Positions 1 to 9,643 of a DNA stretch of 15,671 nucleotides are shown piece by piece (positions within the stretch are counted from its first letter, which is position 1; each line of letters begins with the position of its first letter). Source of the DNA: Oehlia diaphana. Lineage: Eukaryota; Glomeromycota; Glomeromycetes; Glomerales; Glomeraceae. The position numbers and the translations under genes were made by a program. Below the pieces are notes generated by a model that saw only the letters and a list, made by a program, of their open reading frames with translations, was not told the DNA's origin and made no database searches. The stretch spans positions 19,408 through 35,078 of the forward strand of contig QZLH01000660.1 of NCBI GenBank assembly GCA_003833135.1, written 5' to 3'.

Positions 1-13
1 CGGATTAGTTACG

Positions 14-80
14 GTATTACGACCTAATTACAGTATTACGACCTAATTATGGCATTACAACCTAATTACAGCATTACAAC
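14..80. repeat. 19-bp tandem repeat, about 3.5 copies
   Basis: A 19-bp unit of the form g(t/c)attac(g/a)acctaattaca repeats at 14-32, 33-51 and 52-70, with a partial copy at 71-80. Copies differ by a few transitions. The array may continue to the left of the window. It is a small minisatellite with no visible coding role. Confidence 0.85.
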
Positions 81-160
81 TTTTGCTTTTTAATGTAGAT
101 AGGTTGCAACCTATTACATACAACACTGTGTCTTAATATTACAGTTACAGCTAACATCTT

Positions 161-253
161 TACATATACATATCAGGTACTTATATATATTGTATACCTA
201 TCAGGTATCTTAAATATATATGATATATATATTAGTACCTGATATGTGTATGA
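161..253. repeat. Imperfect inverted repeat, AT-rich hairpin
   Basis: The 12-mer atatcaggtact (170-181) is exactly complementary to agtacctgatat (234-245), and pairing extends outward with mismatches to roughly 161 and 253. The loop is TA-rich and carries a further tatcaggta copy. Short gatatgtgta direct repeats follow at about 241-262 and 296-318. It could be a very short MITE or a simple cruciform-forming sequence. Confidence 0.6.
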
Positions 254-342
254 TATGTGTATTATTTGTGTATGATTTTCTACATTTTGAGTACTGATAT
301 GTGTAAGATATGTGTAAGTTAAATCATTTTTTTACCAGTGGA

Positions 343-791
343 CCACCAATCAGTTAACTAATTGGTAACTGATTGGTGATTAATTAACATTTTTGCCAAA
401 TACTATTACCAATTAGGCAGTTTGCTAACTTTTGATCCAGTAATCAGAAAAGGATAAAATATAGTTCATTGGAATTATTTTAACAAGACAAATCTGTTAA
501 GATAAATCTTACTATAGGAGTAAAATTGTATTTCTAGAATTAATACTTGATAAGATATCAACTAAAATATAAAAATAAAAATATACTATTTATTTTATTT
601 AATCTTCTATCAATTATTAATCCTAAAAATACAATTTTACTACCATTAAATTTGTCATATTAAGATGATTCCAATACATCCTTTTTTAATCATTAGGTTA
701 AAAATTAGCAAATTGCCTAATTGGTGATAATATTTGACAAAAATGCTAATCAGTCATTAATCAGTCACCAATTAGTTACCTGATTGGTGAC
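343..791. mobile_element. Foldback/long-TIR MITE-like element, about 450 bp
   Basis: The left arm (about 343-560) matches the reverse complement of the right arm (about 585-791) over nearly its whole length. Shared blocks run in mirror order: caccaatcag at the edge, then taactaattggt, catttttg(c/t)caaata, caattaggca(g/a)tttgcta, (c/g)attggaat, and gtaaaattgtatttctag near the centre. Each arm end also forms its own hairpin: accaatcagtta (345-356) with taactgattggt (366-377), and atcagtcaccaat (760-772) with attggtgactgat (783-795). No coding capacity is seen, so the element would be non-autonomous. Exact ends and a target-site duplication could not be fixed. Confidence 0.8.
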
Positions 792-1200
792 TGATTGATA
801 ATTAATTAATGCCTAATTTTTCACTTTTTAATCTATAATTATCAATTAGCACACAATTATGGCTTACAATATATTATTCTTTTAGTAGATAGAATTATTT
901 ATGCACATATTTGATATTAATCAATAAGGGTATTATTTGTAACTACTTCATTAAAGTTCTTATAAAAAGTACAGCAGCTTTTTCAATATTTCTTTAATTC
1001 CATTAAGATAATATGGTAATCAAGTGGCGCAATTTTCTAAAGATGAAATACAAACTTTACTATTAATTTAATTATATAATATTCAAAGTAAATTTATCTA
1101 AACTTCTTTTTAAACAGATTTTTTATATTTAAGTGATATTTGTGAAGAAAATATTTTTACATCCATATTAAAAGAAGTAGTAAGTAAAAGGTAAAAATAG

Positions 1201-1471
1201 AACCCCAAACATTACTAAAACAACTCAGATTCTTGTAACTAAAATTTCAAAATGTGATATTTCAATCAATATTACACCTAAAAAAATCAAAATGTTCATG
1301 GCATTGAGATGAATCTAACAAGTCAAAGATCATTAAAATGCAATTACTAGATCCCAAGATAGCAAAATTTGGGTTTAAAATCTATATATAATTTTATACA
1401 TTTGGAACAGAAATTAATTATAAGATTTTATATAAATTCAAATCTGAGTTTTTTTAGTAATGTTCGGGATC
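1201..1471. mobile_element. MITE, 271 bp, with 31-bp terminal inverted repeats
   Basis: The left end (1201-1231, beginning aaccccaaacattactaaa) is the reverse complement of the right end (1441-1471, ending agtaatgttcgggatc) with about four mismatches over 31 bp. The interior is AT-rich and non-coding. This is the structure of a non-autonomous DNA transposon. The superfamily and target-site duplication are not clear by eye. Confidence 0.75.
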
Positions 1472-1590
1472 TTACAACAATATGCAAAAACTCATGAATT
1501 ACAGAAAAAGGCTTACAATTATCTTATTAAATGAATAAATCAGGAGTCTAAATACATTAATTTATTTAAAAATTTTATATTTACTATAAG

Positions 1591-1785
1591 GATGTGATAT
1601 TTTAGTCAATATTATATTTAAAAAGATGGATTATATATCAAATATTCATCTTGTTAAGACAAATTTAATAAGTTAAATCCAATAACTGGATCTCAAAATA
1701 GCAAAATCTAAAATTTCATATAACTTTATATATTTAAAATAGAAATTAATTATAAAGTTTATACAAATTCAGATCTGAATTTTTT
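1591..1785. repeat. Diverged partial copy related to the 1201-1471 MITE
   Basis: This stretch follows the interior of the upstream MITE in the same orientation. Matching landmarks in order are atgtgatatt...caatatta (1251 and 1592), aactggatctcaaaatagcaaaat against tagatcccaagatagcaaaat (about 1684 and 1350), gaaattaattataa (about 1410 and 1742), and aaattcagatctga against aaattcaaatctga. The terminal inverted repeats are missing or eroded, so this is an older, truncated relative or one half of a tandem duplication. Confidence 0.65.
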
Positions 1786-2110
1786 ATTTAACAATCTTTT
1801 AAGTTCTATTCATTCAGATTAATTTTATCTGATTTTAAAAATTCATCTTTAATTTCAAATCTATTCAGATTTATTTTAATTCAAATTTTAACAGTTAGAA
1901 TTATCAGTTATGATTAATAATTTAATATATATAGTTTATAAGAAAATTTTCAAAATAGTGAAAAACTAAAAATATATATATATAATTTAAATCAGTATTT
2001 TAAGATTACTATTTGGATTTATTATTAATGTATTTATCTATTTAAAAATGTAGGATACAAATATCCAAATTCAATTTGAATTAAAAAATTAATTTTGAGT
2101 AGCCAGATTA

Positions 2111-2140
2111 CAGATTAGAACATTACAGATTAGAACATTA
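2111..2140. repeat. 15-bp tandem duplication
   Basis: The 15-mer cagattagaacatta occurs twice back to back (2111-2125 and 2126-2140). It is followed by ctatagg...ttgtattt, which resembles the ctatagg...ttgtattt inside the foldback element (about 512-533), hinting at a shared repeat origin. Confidence 0.7.
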
Positions 2141-2916
2141 CTATAGGAAAAATTTGTATTTAAAATATTTTTTATTGTAAATAGTTTTTTATTAATAATT
2201 TTAATGTATTATAGTTTCATATAAATTATTATAATTAATATAAATTTACTTTAGAAATGATGTTTAGAAAAACAGAATAAGATATATGCTTATAAACAGT
2301 AAAGTTAACATATGTCAGTATTTTTTTCAAGAAATAGCTATTACATCATTATATAAATAATGACAATTTAGTATTACAACTATTTATTATTTATGTAAAA
2401 ATAAAATTACTTGTGATTTTATTTGAATTATAATCTAGGTGAAAAGTCATTAAAATCACCTTAAGTTATATATTAGATTATTTTATAATAGATATAATAT
2501 ATATTATAAGAATATTTTATATAAAAGAAAAAATATATTGTCATTAATTTTATTAATTAAAAAATTAATTATAATTATAAAATCTTGGTTCAAGTCAGAT
2601 AATTTCATATCCTAAATATAAATTTATGTAAATTTATACTTTATATATATATATCTACATTGTTTTCACAATAAAATAGATATTGTGATAATTTGATATA
2701 TACTACTATGTGCTTGTTTATACAAAAAAAATATATTTAATATGTAATATACTGTATATTATATAATAATTTTTTTTCTCCAATAAGTTCGATATTTATA
2801 TTCAATCTTTGATTGTAACAGAATAACTAACTAGATAATAATATATGCTATTATAATAATTCAACAATACAATAATAACTAATAAACCATTAAAATCTTT
2901 TGGTAATATTTCTTTA

Positions 2917-5907
2917 TTACCCATGAAGCTTACCATTTGGCCTACCGTTTAAAGCTTCCAAATTTGGATTTTTTACTGCCTTGGTCTTTTTTCTCTTAAG
3001 CTTTCTCCATTGGCCATTTGACAAATTCATTTCAAATATGAAAGTTTCTTGAATTTCCTTGCCTTCATTAGGGATTGGCGTCTTTTCTTCATGTAAAATA
3101 ATATGGCGAATCTCATCTTCATTACAAGATACTCCACTTGATATACTCATAAGTTTTTCGCGTTCTAATTATTTGGGAAAATAAATATTAATATATCATA
3201 AATAGATAAAAAAAAAAGAGATGTATTTTTGTTCAACATTACGTTCTGGTTTAGTGTGATGTCCACCTAAAAAGTTTATTATGAGCTGACGGTTGTCTCC
3301 ATGAATCTTATTAGATTTATCAAGAACTGCTCCGCAATTCATTTCGAATTGTTTTCTCATTGTTTCAATCATTTCGATTTTGGGTATTTCTTCAAATTGT
3401 GATTTTGGCAGTTCTAAATCTGCAGCCATAGGATGTTCAGATACTAAGGGGAAGAAAAAATAAAATAAATTAAAATAAAAATAAAAATATATGGGATTAG
3501 ATAATTTATAATATGTAATAATAATGATGATGTTATTACCTGATGATACTGGCTCAGCTGTAGTTGATGTATTAACTGGATTTGAACCCGAACCGTTCTG
3601 TGATATCATAATAGTGTTGAAATTATCTGTTGAGTTATCTGGCTGATATAGATGCGTTGGTGATAATGAAGACATAGGTGCCACCGCTTTCTTAGGCTTC
3701 TTGTGTGGTAATTCTTCATCCGATACAATTTCATCTTCAACTGTTTCATCATCTGTAAATATAAATTAATAAACCGATTAATAAATTCTCGATTCGAATA
3801 TATAAATTTTTTAAAAAAAATATTATTTTAATAATTTTATCTATGAATTTGACATTTCATAAACAATAGCAATAATTTAAAATAATAAATGTTAATTGCT
3901 ATAAAGGCTATGGTCACAATGTGAAATAAAAATACTTTACTATTAATTTTCTTCTTTTTTCGTGTAACTGCTAAATAAATAAATAAAACTTCCTAAGTCA
4001 GTAAAACATAAATTAATTGATTTGTTCTTAATAAGAGCGAATCTTACCGGGAACATTAGTCGGTTGTATGTCACCCATTTCATTAGAAGCCGCTGTTACT
4101 GCTGCCGCCGCCGCCGCCGCTTTTGCTGCAGCCTTTTCACGTTTTTCTTTCTCTTTTGCCAGTCTGGCTTCCTCCTTTAGTTTTGCTTTCTCAGCCTTTT
4201 CACGTTCTTTTTGTTTTTTTTTCTCCTCTTCTTCGCGTCTTTTTTCTTCTTGACGTTTTTCCCGTTCCTGTCTTCGCATTTCTTTCATTTGTTGTTCCTC
4301 TGACCGACATCATAGAAGAGAAAGTAATTTACACATTATCAAAATTGGCTACACTGAAATATTCCAGTCAAAGGAAAAAATATACATCAAATAATAGCCA
4401 CACAATATGATAAAGTACTATGTGAAATATTCGTACCCATTTGTGTTTTAAGTTTTGTTTCTTCTTGATTTCGTGTTATAGTTGTTGCTGTTGTTATATC
4501 AAGCATTTGAATTTTCGTCGGTTTCACATATTTTTTTCCTTGAGTAATTTTTGGCTCTGTTGGTGAATCTGGTCCTTGTATAGATCCAGAAAAAGATCCT
4601 TATAACAGCAAATCGGTATTAGGAACAATTAATTATTAAAAGAACATTTATTTAATATATTAAATAACACAATTTTAATTACCACGAGAAGGATTCGGAG
4701 GTCTGTGGAATGGTTGTGACAATTGTGAAGGTCGACGCTTAGGAGGAATAAATAACGAAGGCCCCGATGAAGTAGTTGGTCGATTCGAAGGATCTGACAT
4801 AAAATTAAATCCTGTTGCATTGACAGGAGAGGTTAATCCTGGCGAAGGTGGTGGCATTGCTACATTGTTCAGGGCATGTAAACGTTGTTGCTTTGATATT
4901 TCAATTCCCTGCCTTAAAGTAAAATGTGAAGAAGGCGAACGAACAGCTTCTGTGTTGATTGAAAGAGTTGAAAAGGCATCACTTATGTCACGATCTATAA
5001 AAGCATATTCTGTCGGATGAAATTTTATTCCAGTTTGTTGTACTTTACATAAATGGTACTTTGTTAGTTTTGAATTTTAAAAATTTCCGCTTTAAAAATA
5101 GAAGAACATATATCTTACTGCGTTCCATTAAATTTTGGAGTCCAAGCTGAGCGTCCTCAGGAATATGTTGTTCTATGTTAAGGTCAAGTGTACCTGTGGA
5201 TGGATAATTTTGTAACATTTTTGATACTAAGCGGACCCACTCGTCATTGTCATTGCATCCATTTGTAATTATCTAAATTTGACAAATCGAAAAGAATAGA
5301 AGTAGATGAGTAAAGATTCATACGTAATAAAAAAAAGATGGTTGTATCAATTACAGTTTATTGAACAGGTGGTTAAGTATATTATTTAGTTTTAAATTTA
5401 CTTAAGGCATTCCTCAAGATGTATTATTTTATTCCTCTGATAGTAATAATCACAAGCAAACTAAAACTTCTCATACTAATTTTATCTTTGGAATATAAAT
5501 GAATGACAATGTCTAAAAAAAGCGCGATGCCATAAAATCAGATGTAATGCATAAAAATTTTCGTATTAATAATCAACTCGAACATTACATATTTGTTGTT
5601 TGGCATATCTTTAAAACGCGATTCAATTTACAGTAATTTTTTTAGGCGATTACAGAATAAATCTTGCAACACATACCGCAGTCAGTTCATTTCCCATACT
5701 ACTCAGCAAGAGTTTCCTAATGCACAAAAGTGCAAACAAAACTCCCAGCTTAATGTTAGAAGGATATAAGTTCCAACGACTACAAATATGCTGCAGTATT
5801 TCCCTTGTAAGTTCCGGACCTACGATCGAAGGAAACAACCAAGGATTGGTTGACGACTGAATCAACCAATTTTCAACTCCTTCTGGCGTATTGCGATCCG
5901 CGGCCAT
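2917..5907 (-). CDS. NELFA: Negative elongation factor A (NELF-A) homologue, 8 exons
   Basis: In animals NELF-A is a subunit of the nuclear NELF complex, which with DSIF holds RNA polymerase II at promoter-proximal pauses. Exons by eye: 5907-5677, 5272-5119, 5042-4683, 4598-4437, 4299-4048, 3752-3540, 3443-3243, 3164-2917; 1821 nt, 606 aa (human about 528 aa). Residues 1-128 match the NELF-A N-terminal domain, with PWLFPSIVGPELTREILQHI near residue 22 and DEWVRLVSKML...YPSTGTLDL at about 87-108. Residues 270-283 (KKYVKPTKIQMLDI) match the animal RKERGVKLLDI motif. Residues about 470-580 match the C-terminal domain, ending FIFEMNLSNGQWRKLKRKK. Residues 303-386 are a K/E/R-rich helix plus poly-alanine that I do not recall in human NELF-A. 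The first intron is phase 0 and the other six are phase 1. An in-frame TGA seven codons upstream supports the start. A 30-nt microexon at 3941-3970 would give 616 aa. Homology is recalled, not searched. Confidence 0.87.
3941..3970 (-). other. Probable 30-nt microexon in the NELF-A-like gene
   Basis: Inside the 295-nt gap between exons 5 and 6 a 30-nt segment is preceded by the acceptor ttatttatttag and followed by the donor gtaaagtattt. Using it splits the gap into introns of 77 nt and 188 nt; 77 nt fits the gene's other introns (76-96 nt are common). The segment enters and leaves in phase 1, like all neighbouring introns, and adds ten residues (AVTRKKKKIN). That basic patch sits before the acidic DETVEDE stretch, much as animal NELF-A has a short KRRRK patch after its KLLDI motif. 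It may be constitutive or alternative. Confidence 0.6.
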
Positions 5908-6395
5908 TAATAAAAGTTTATAAGTACTTCAGTGGTTAAAAGTTACAACTTTCACAGTAGCGTTACGGGTAAGTCTTTGTTGTTGAAACCGAACTGAATG
6001 ATCAGTGCACGATCCCAAGTTGGGTGGAGAAGAATCTACTATTTTATACATACGTGTGTAGCTGGAGTGTGAAATAGCAGTTTTTGGTCTTTCTTCAAAA
6101 CAAATTCACGTGATCATATAGTTAGTAATTGAATCAGCAAATCAAATGAGTTATCCGGGTTGAGTTCATGCGATATATCATGTGCATTTTTTATTTACAA
6201 ATGAAAGGAATTAGGTTCAACTTGATTGTATTTAAATATGCGTAATAAGTAATAATGAAAAGAAATTCAAGAAATTAATGTTTGTGAATTAATTTTGCGA
6301 AATTATTTCCGGAAGAAAAGAAGTTTGTGGCTCGTTGGCTTTCATGCACTAAAAAAAATAAATAAAAGATTAGTTAAACCATCCGATAAATTTAT
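5908..6395 (-). promoter_or_regulatory. Upstream region of the NELF-A-like gene
   Basis: This 488-bp gap between the 199-aa gene and the NELF-A-like start must hold the NELF-A promoter and the 3' end of the upstream gene. A palindromic CACGTG, an E-box that bHLH factors bind in fungi, lies at 6107-6112, about 200 bp before the start codon. No clear TATA box was fixed. The part at 6289-6348 may be an alternative last exon of the upstream gene. No other gene is seen. Confidence 0.35.
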
Positions 6396-7217
6396 TTATT
6401 TTTCAGTTGATATTTCAACCTTGGGCTCAGTCTGACGTCTATAAAATTAACAACTATTACGTTATTAAATTAATTAAACAATAAAATATATTTAAAAAAA
6501 GGAAATTAACCTAAAGCAAGTTTGAATGAATGATTCTTCAATCTCTTCTGCATTTAATTTGTATGCGCCTTGAATAAGTACTGACGGAGTAGATTGCCTC
6601 ATAAAAGGGTTTTCTATAAACGCACGACCGTTATAATTCGCAAAAAGGTTGGGTTGTTCTAGAAAATTTAAATTAATTGAGTATTCATAGATAATAATGT
6701 TTAATCAATACATTTCACATACTCGGAAGTGCACGAATTTGTTGTTCATTTAAATGAATTGTTTTTTTCTTCTTTCGGGGAAAGTTGGGTGCTTTCCAAG
6801 CGAGAGTCGCGGCACTGTCTGCGTTATCTGTATAAGTCCTTTTAACCGACCTGTGTTGCGCCACAATTGAAGAACCTTTGATTTTTATAAAATTCGTCTC
6901 TTCACCTTAGACTTAACGGATTGACAAGACCTTAATCATAAATTTTCGCCTTATACATTACTTGTCTTTTTAAACGTTCGAGAATCTTCTTCAATGTTAA
7001 CTTCTTCAGTTTTCTTAGGCTTCGGAATACGTGAAGAAGTTCTAATAGCTTTTGTCTTGATGCCCGATTTAGTTGATTTTTTAGCTAATACTTCAGGAGT
7101 CAAGATCTCGGATGGAAGTTTAAAAATCTGCTGATGGCAAACTTTTTCAAAGTCGACTAGCTTAAAATATCTAAAAGATACATGTTCTGGGGCGACTACT
7201 TTAGAATTTGAAGACAT
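6396..7217 (-). CDS. Unrecognised basic, probably nuclear protein, 199 aa, 4 exons
   Basis: I do not recognise this protein. Exons by eye: 7217-6962, 6875-6723, 6658-6511, 6438-6396; they join in frame to 600 nt (199 aa plus stop), with two phase-1 introns and one phase-2. The N-terminal 50 residues (MSSNSKVVAPEHVSFRYFKL...) contain hydrophobic and aromatic positions and may fold. Residues about 50-85 are rich in K, S and T with a SSRIPKPKKTEE segment. A basic PRKKKKT run near residue 117 looks like a nuclear localisation signal, followed by NEQQIRALPS and an aromatic QPNLFANYNGRAFIENPF. There is no signal peptide or membrane segment. The last exon is uncertain: a donor at 6419 (gttgaa) and a strong acceptor at 6349 would replace the final seven residues with 19 others ending at 6289 (211 aa). 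It lies head to tail between the HRP1-like and NELF-A-like genes. Confidence 0.7.
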
Positions 7218-7778
7218 TAATATTTCCTTTAATACGAAAGTTGGGAATATTTGTAGTTAAAAAACCAAATCAAAATCAGGTTAAGAATTATTTAAATAAG
7301 TTAAATTATATATGAACATTAATTTTATTTACTTTTAAATTATATAAATCACGTTCTTTTTATCAATGAATATTATATATATGTGTATAATAAATTTTTC
7401 TTTGGAATGAAATATATCTGGAAAAATAATAATTGCTTATATCATGTAAATAATAAAACAAATACTAAATTATGCTAAATTCTTTTAAAATTAATCAAAC
7501 AAAAATAAAAGTATGAGATTCTATCAAATTTTAGGATTTTTATATTAATATATAGAACCTATACAAATTCTAATAGTAAAAAAAAAAAAAAATATAAAGA
7601 TGATAACAAAGTTGTACCAAAGTATCCACAATATTTTGACTGATCGCCCAAAAGAATAAATTTCACCATTGCTTTAGAAAGCATGAGAATCAGGGCATAA
7701 AAAAAATTGTTCAATACAAATAGATTTTCACTCAATTCTTTAACTTTGGAACGACTTATTAGGCAGATAACTGTAGTT
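7218..7778. other. Intergenic region, no gene seen
   Basis: This 561-bp stretch separates the HRP1-like stop from the start of the 199-aa gene. It should hold the 3' UTR of the former and the promoter of the latter. It is AT-rich with a poly-A run at about 7578-7591 and TA runs near 7373-7390. The open frames on either strand here are extensions of exon shadows without homology. Confidence 0.6.
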
Positions 7779-9612
7779 TTACCGATAAGGATGGTAGTTA
7801 TGTTGTCCACGTACTTGGTGGCTACTGTACAATGCACCACCCGAACCACTATTATTCATGGAACTAGAATAAGAGGACCGAGTAGGTCCACTGCGAGAAC
7901 TGTTGCCGCCACGACCATACATAGGAGAAGTCGGATGGTGGTGGTGGTGGTCTCTATAATTACTTTCATCCCGACTGGGAGAGTGTCGATATGCACCTAA
8001 TCGACTGCTAGAACTTGGTCCACCCATTGCTGAGCCACTCCCGGATGATGGGCCACCTGAACCATAGCCGCTTTCTCTTCCGTACCATTGACTGTAAGAT
8101 CCTCCACGACTTCCAGAACCTCCGTAACTGCTACTACTACCTCCATATTGACTATTATAACCACCATACCTACTAAATGTTTTTAAAATAAAAATATAAA
8201 CGTAAAATAAACAACGTATTAATAATAATTAATAAATTTCTAATTTACAATCACATATTACCTTGAAGAATAATAAGCATTCATAGCATTATATTGAGCA
8301 TACCCGCTAGGATAAGAACTTGGATAATTATAATTGGGATATTGGCCGTATCCACCATAGCCCGAATATGAACTAGGATTGTAACTGCCAAGACCAGAAT
8401 ATCCCCCGGAACTCCCATCTTTCCCAACACCGGACATTCCATATGGGGAACTATATCTGCTACTAGCTGAGCTAGCTGAAGAGGATAAACCAGACATAGC
8501 AGCCGCGGCTGATGCTGGAGACGATGATCCGTAATTTCCTTGATAAATATTAATTCTTTGTGATTTGTGTTTAGGCATTGCACGCTTCACTTCAACCTAT
8601 ATATTAAAATTAAATTGATTAATAAAGTACAAATAAAATTACAAATAAAATAGAATCAATTTACCGGTTTATTTTGAATTTCCAAGTCGTTTCTACCCAT
8701 AGCCTTCTCAACTGGTTCAGAAGAATCAAAAGTGATAAACCCAAAACCACGAGGTCTACCAGTATCACGATCAACCATCAAGGTCGCATCAATGACATTT
8801 CCAAATTGAAGGAAATATTCTTTAAATTCTTCTTCGGATACTTCCGGCGCAATACCTCCTACAAAGATTTTTTCGGTTTTTTCTTGTTCTTCACGTGGAA
8901 TGGCTCGTTTGGGATCAATCTATATGTTAATATTGATTTACATAAATTATTTTTATCCACAAACATGAAAATCGGCAATATCAAGGTTTTCCTTAATTTC
9001 GGGTAGTACTATAAAATTTGTGATTATAATATTCCTACTTACAATTTTCCCATCCAATTGATGTTCTTTCACCAATACGGTATTGACAATGGAAGGATCT
9101 ACAAATGTGAGAAAACCAAAACCACGAGATCTCCCTGTATTCGGATCTCTCATAACTATACAATCCGTTACTTCACCGTACTGTGAAAAGTATGATTTAA
9201 GGCTCTCTAATATTAATTTAATTTATTTAACCATAGGGAATTGATTTGGTATTAAAAAAAGAAAAATAAGAAGATAGATGAATAAATCGTTGAAAGTATT
9301 TAATAATAAATATTTTATTCAAAATTGAATAATAAATATTGAAATATTCAATGAAAAAGTAAAAATAATTCGGATTAAAAGATGATCCACTCAGAGTTCA
9401 TGCTCAAGCTAATCAACTTTCCATTGAACTTCGCAAATCCAAAGATAAAATAATAAATGACAAATTTCTCTCTTAATAAAACTGTATCCTATAGAATATC
9501 TCTTATGTTTGATTGTCTCTTTAATAAATATATGAATCAACGATGAGAAAAATTTTTTTAACTAACGACAGATTGTCGACTAGCATCTTTCATATTATAT
9601 ATATATAAAGAG

Positions 9613-9643
<31 letters not shown>

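Larger units (their letters stand above)
1..2916. other. AT-rich gene-free region with repeats
   Basis: No coding exon with recognisable homology or convincing reading frame was found on either strand in these 2.9 kb. The stretch is strongly AT-rich with many homopolymer and TA runs. It contains the short tandem repeats, foldback element and MITE copies listed separately, so it reads as repeat-derived intergenic DNA downstream of the NELF-A-like gene. Positions about 1800-2100 and 2145-2900 show only simple AT-rich sequence to the eye. Confidence 0.7.

Noticed and set aside
2586..2598. tRNA B-box-like word ggttcaagtc
   Set aside because: There is no A box at a suitable distance and no cloverleaf pairing around it; it is a chance match in AT-rich DNA.
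4068..4410. Plus-strand open frames, alanine/serine/phenylalanine-rich
   Set aside because: They are antisense shadows of the K/E/R- and alanine-rich NELF-A exon 5, whose splice sites and frame fit the gene on the minus strand.
5273..5676. Possible intronic snoRNA or extra exon in the 404-nt first NELF-A intron
   Set aside because: No convincing C/D or H/ACA boxes were seen, and the homology on either side of the intron is contiguous, leaving no room for an extra exon.
6107..6112. CACGTG sites (6107, 10975, 13241) as a shared regulon signal
   Set aside because: Three copies of a six-base palindrome in 15.7 kb, one of them in transposon-rich DNA, are too few to claim co-regulation.
7559..9006. 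Several open frames overlapping the HRP1-like exons on both strands
   Set aside because: Their compositions (such as VVVV and PPR runs) are mirror images of the G/S/Y-rich exons, and they show no homology.
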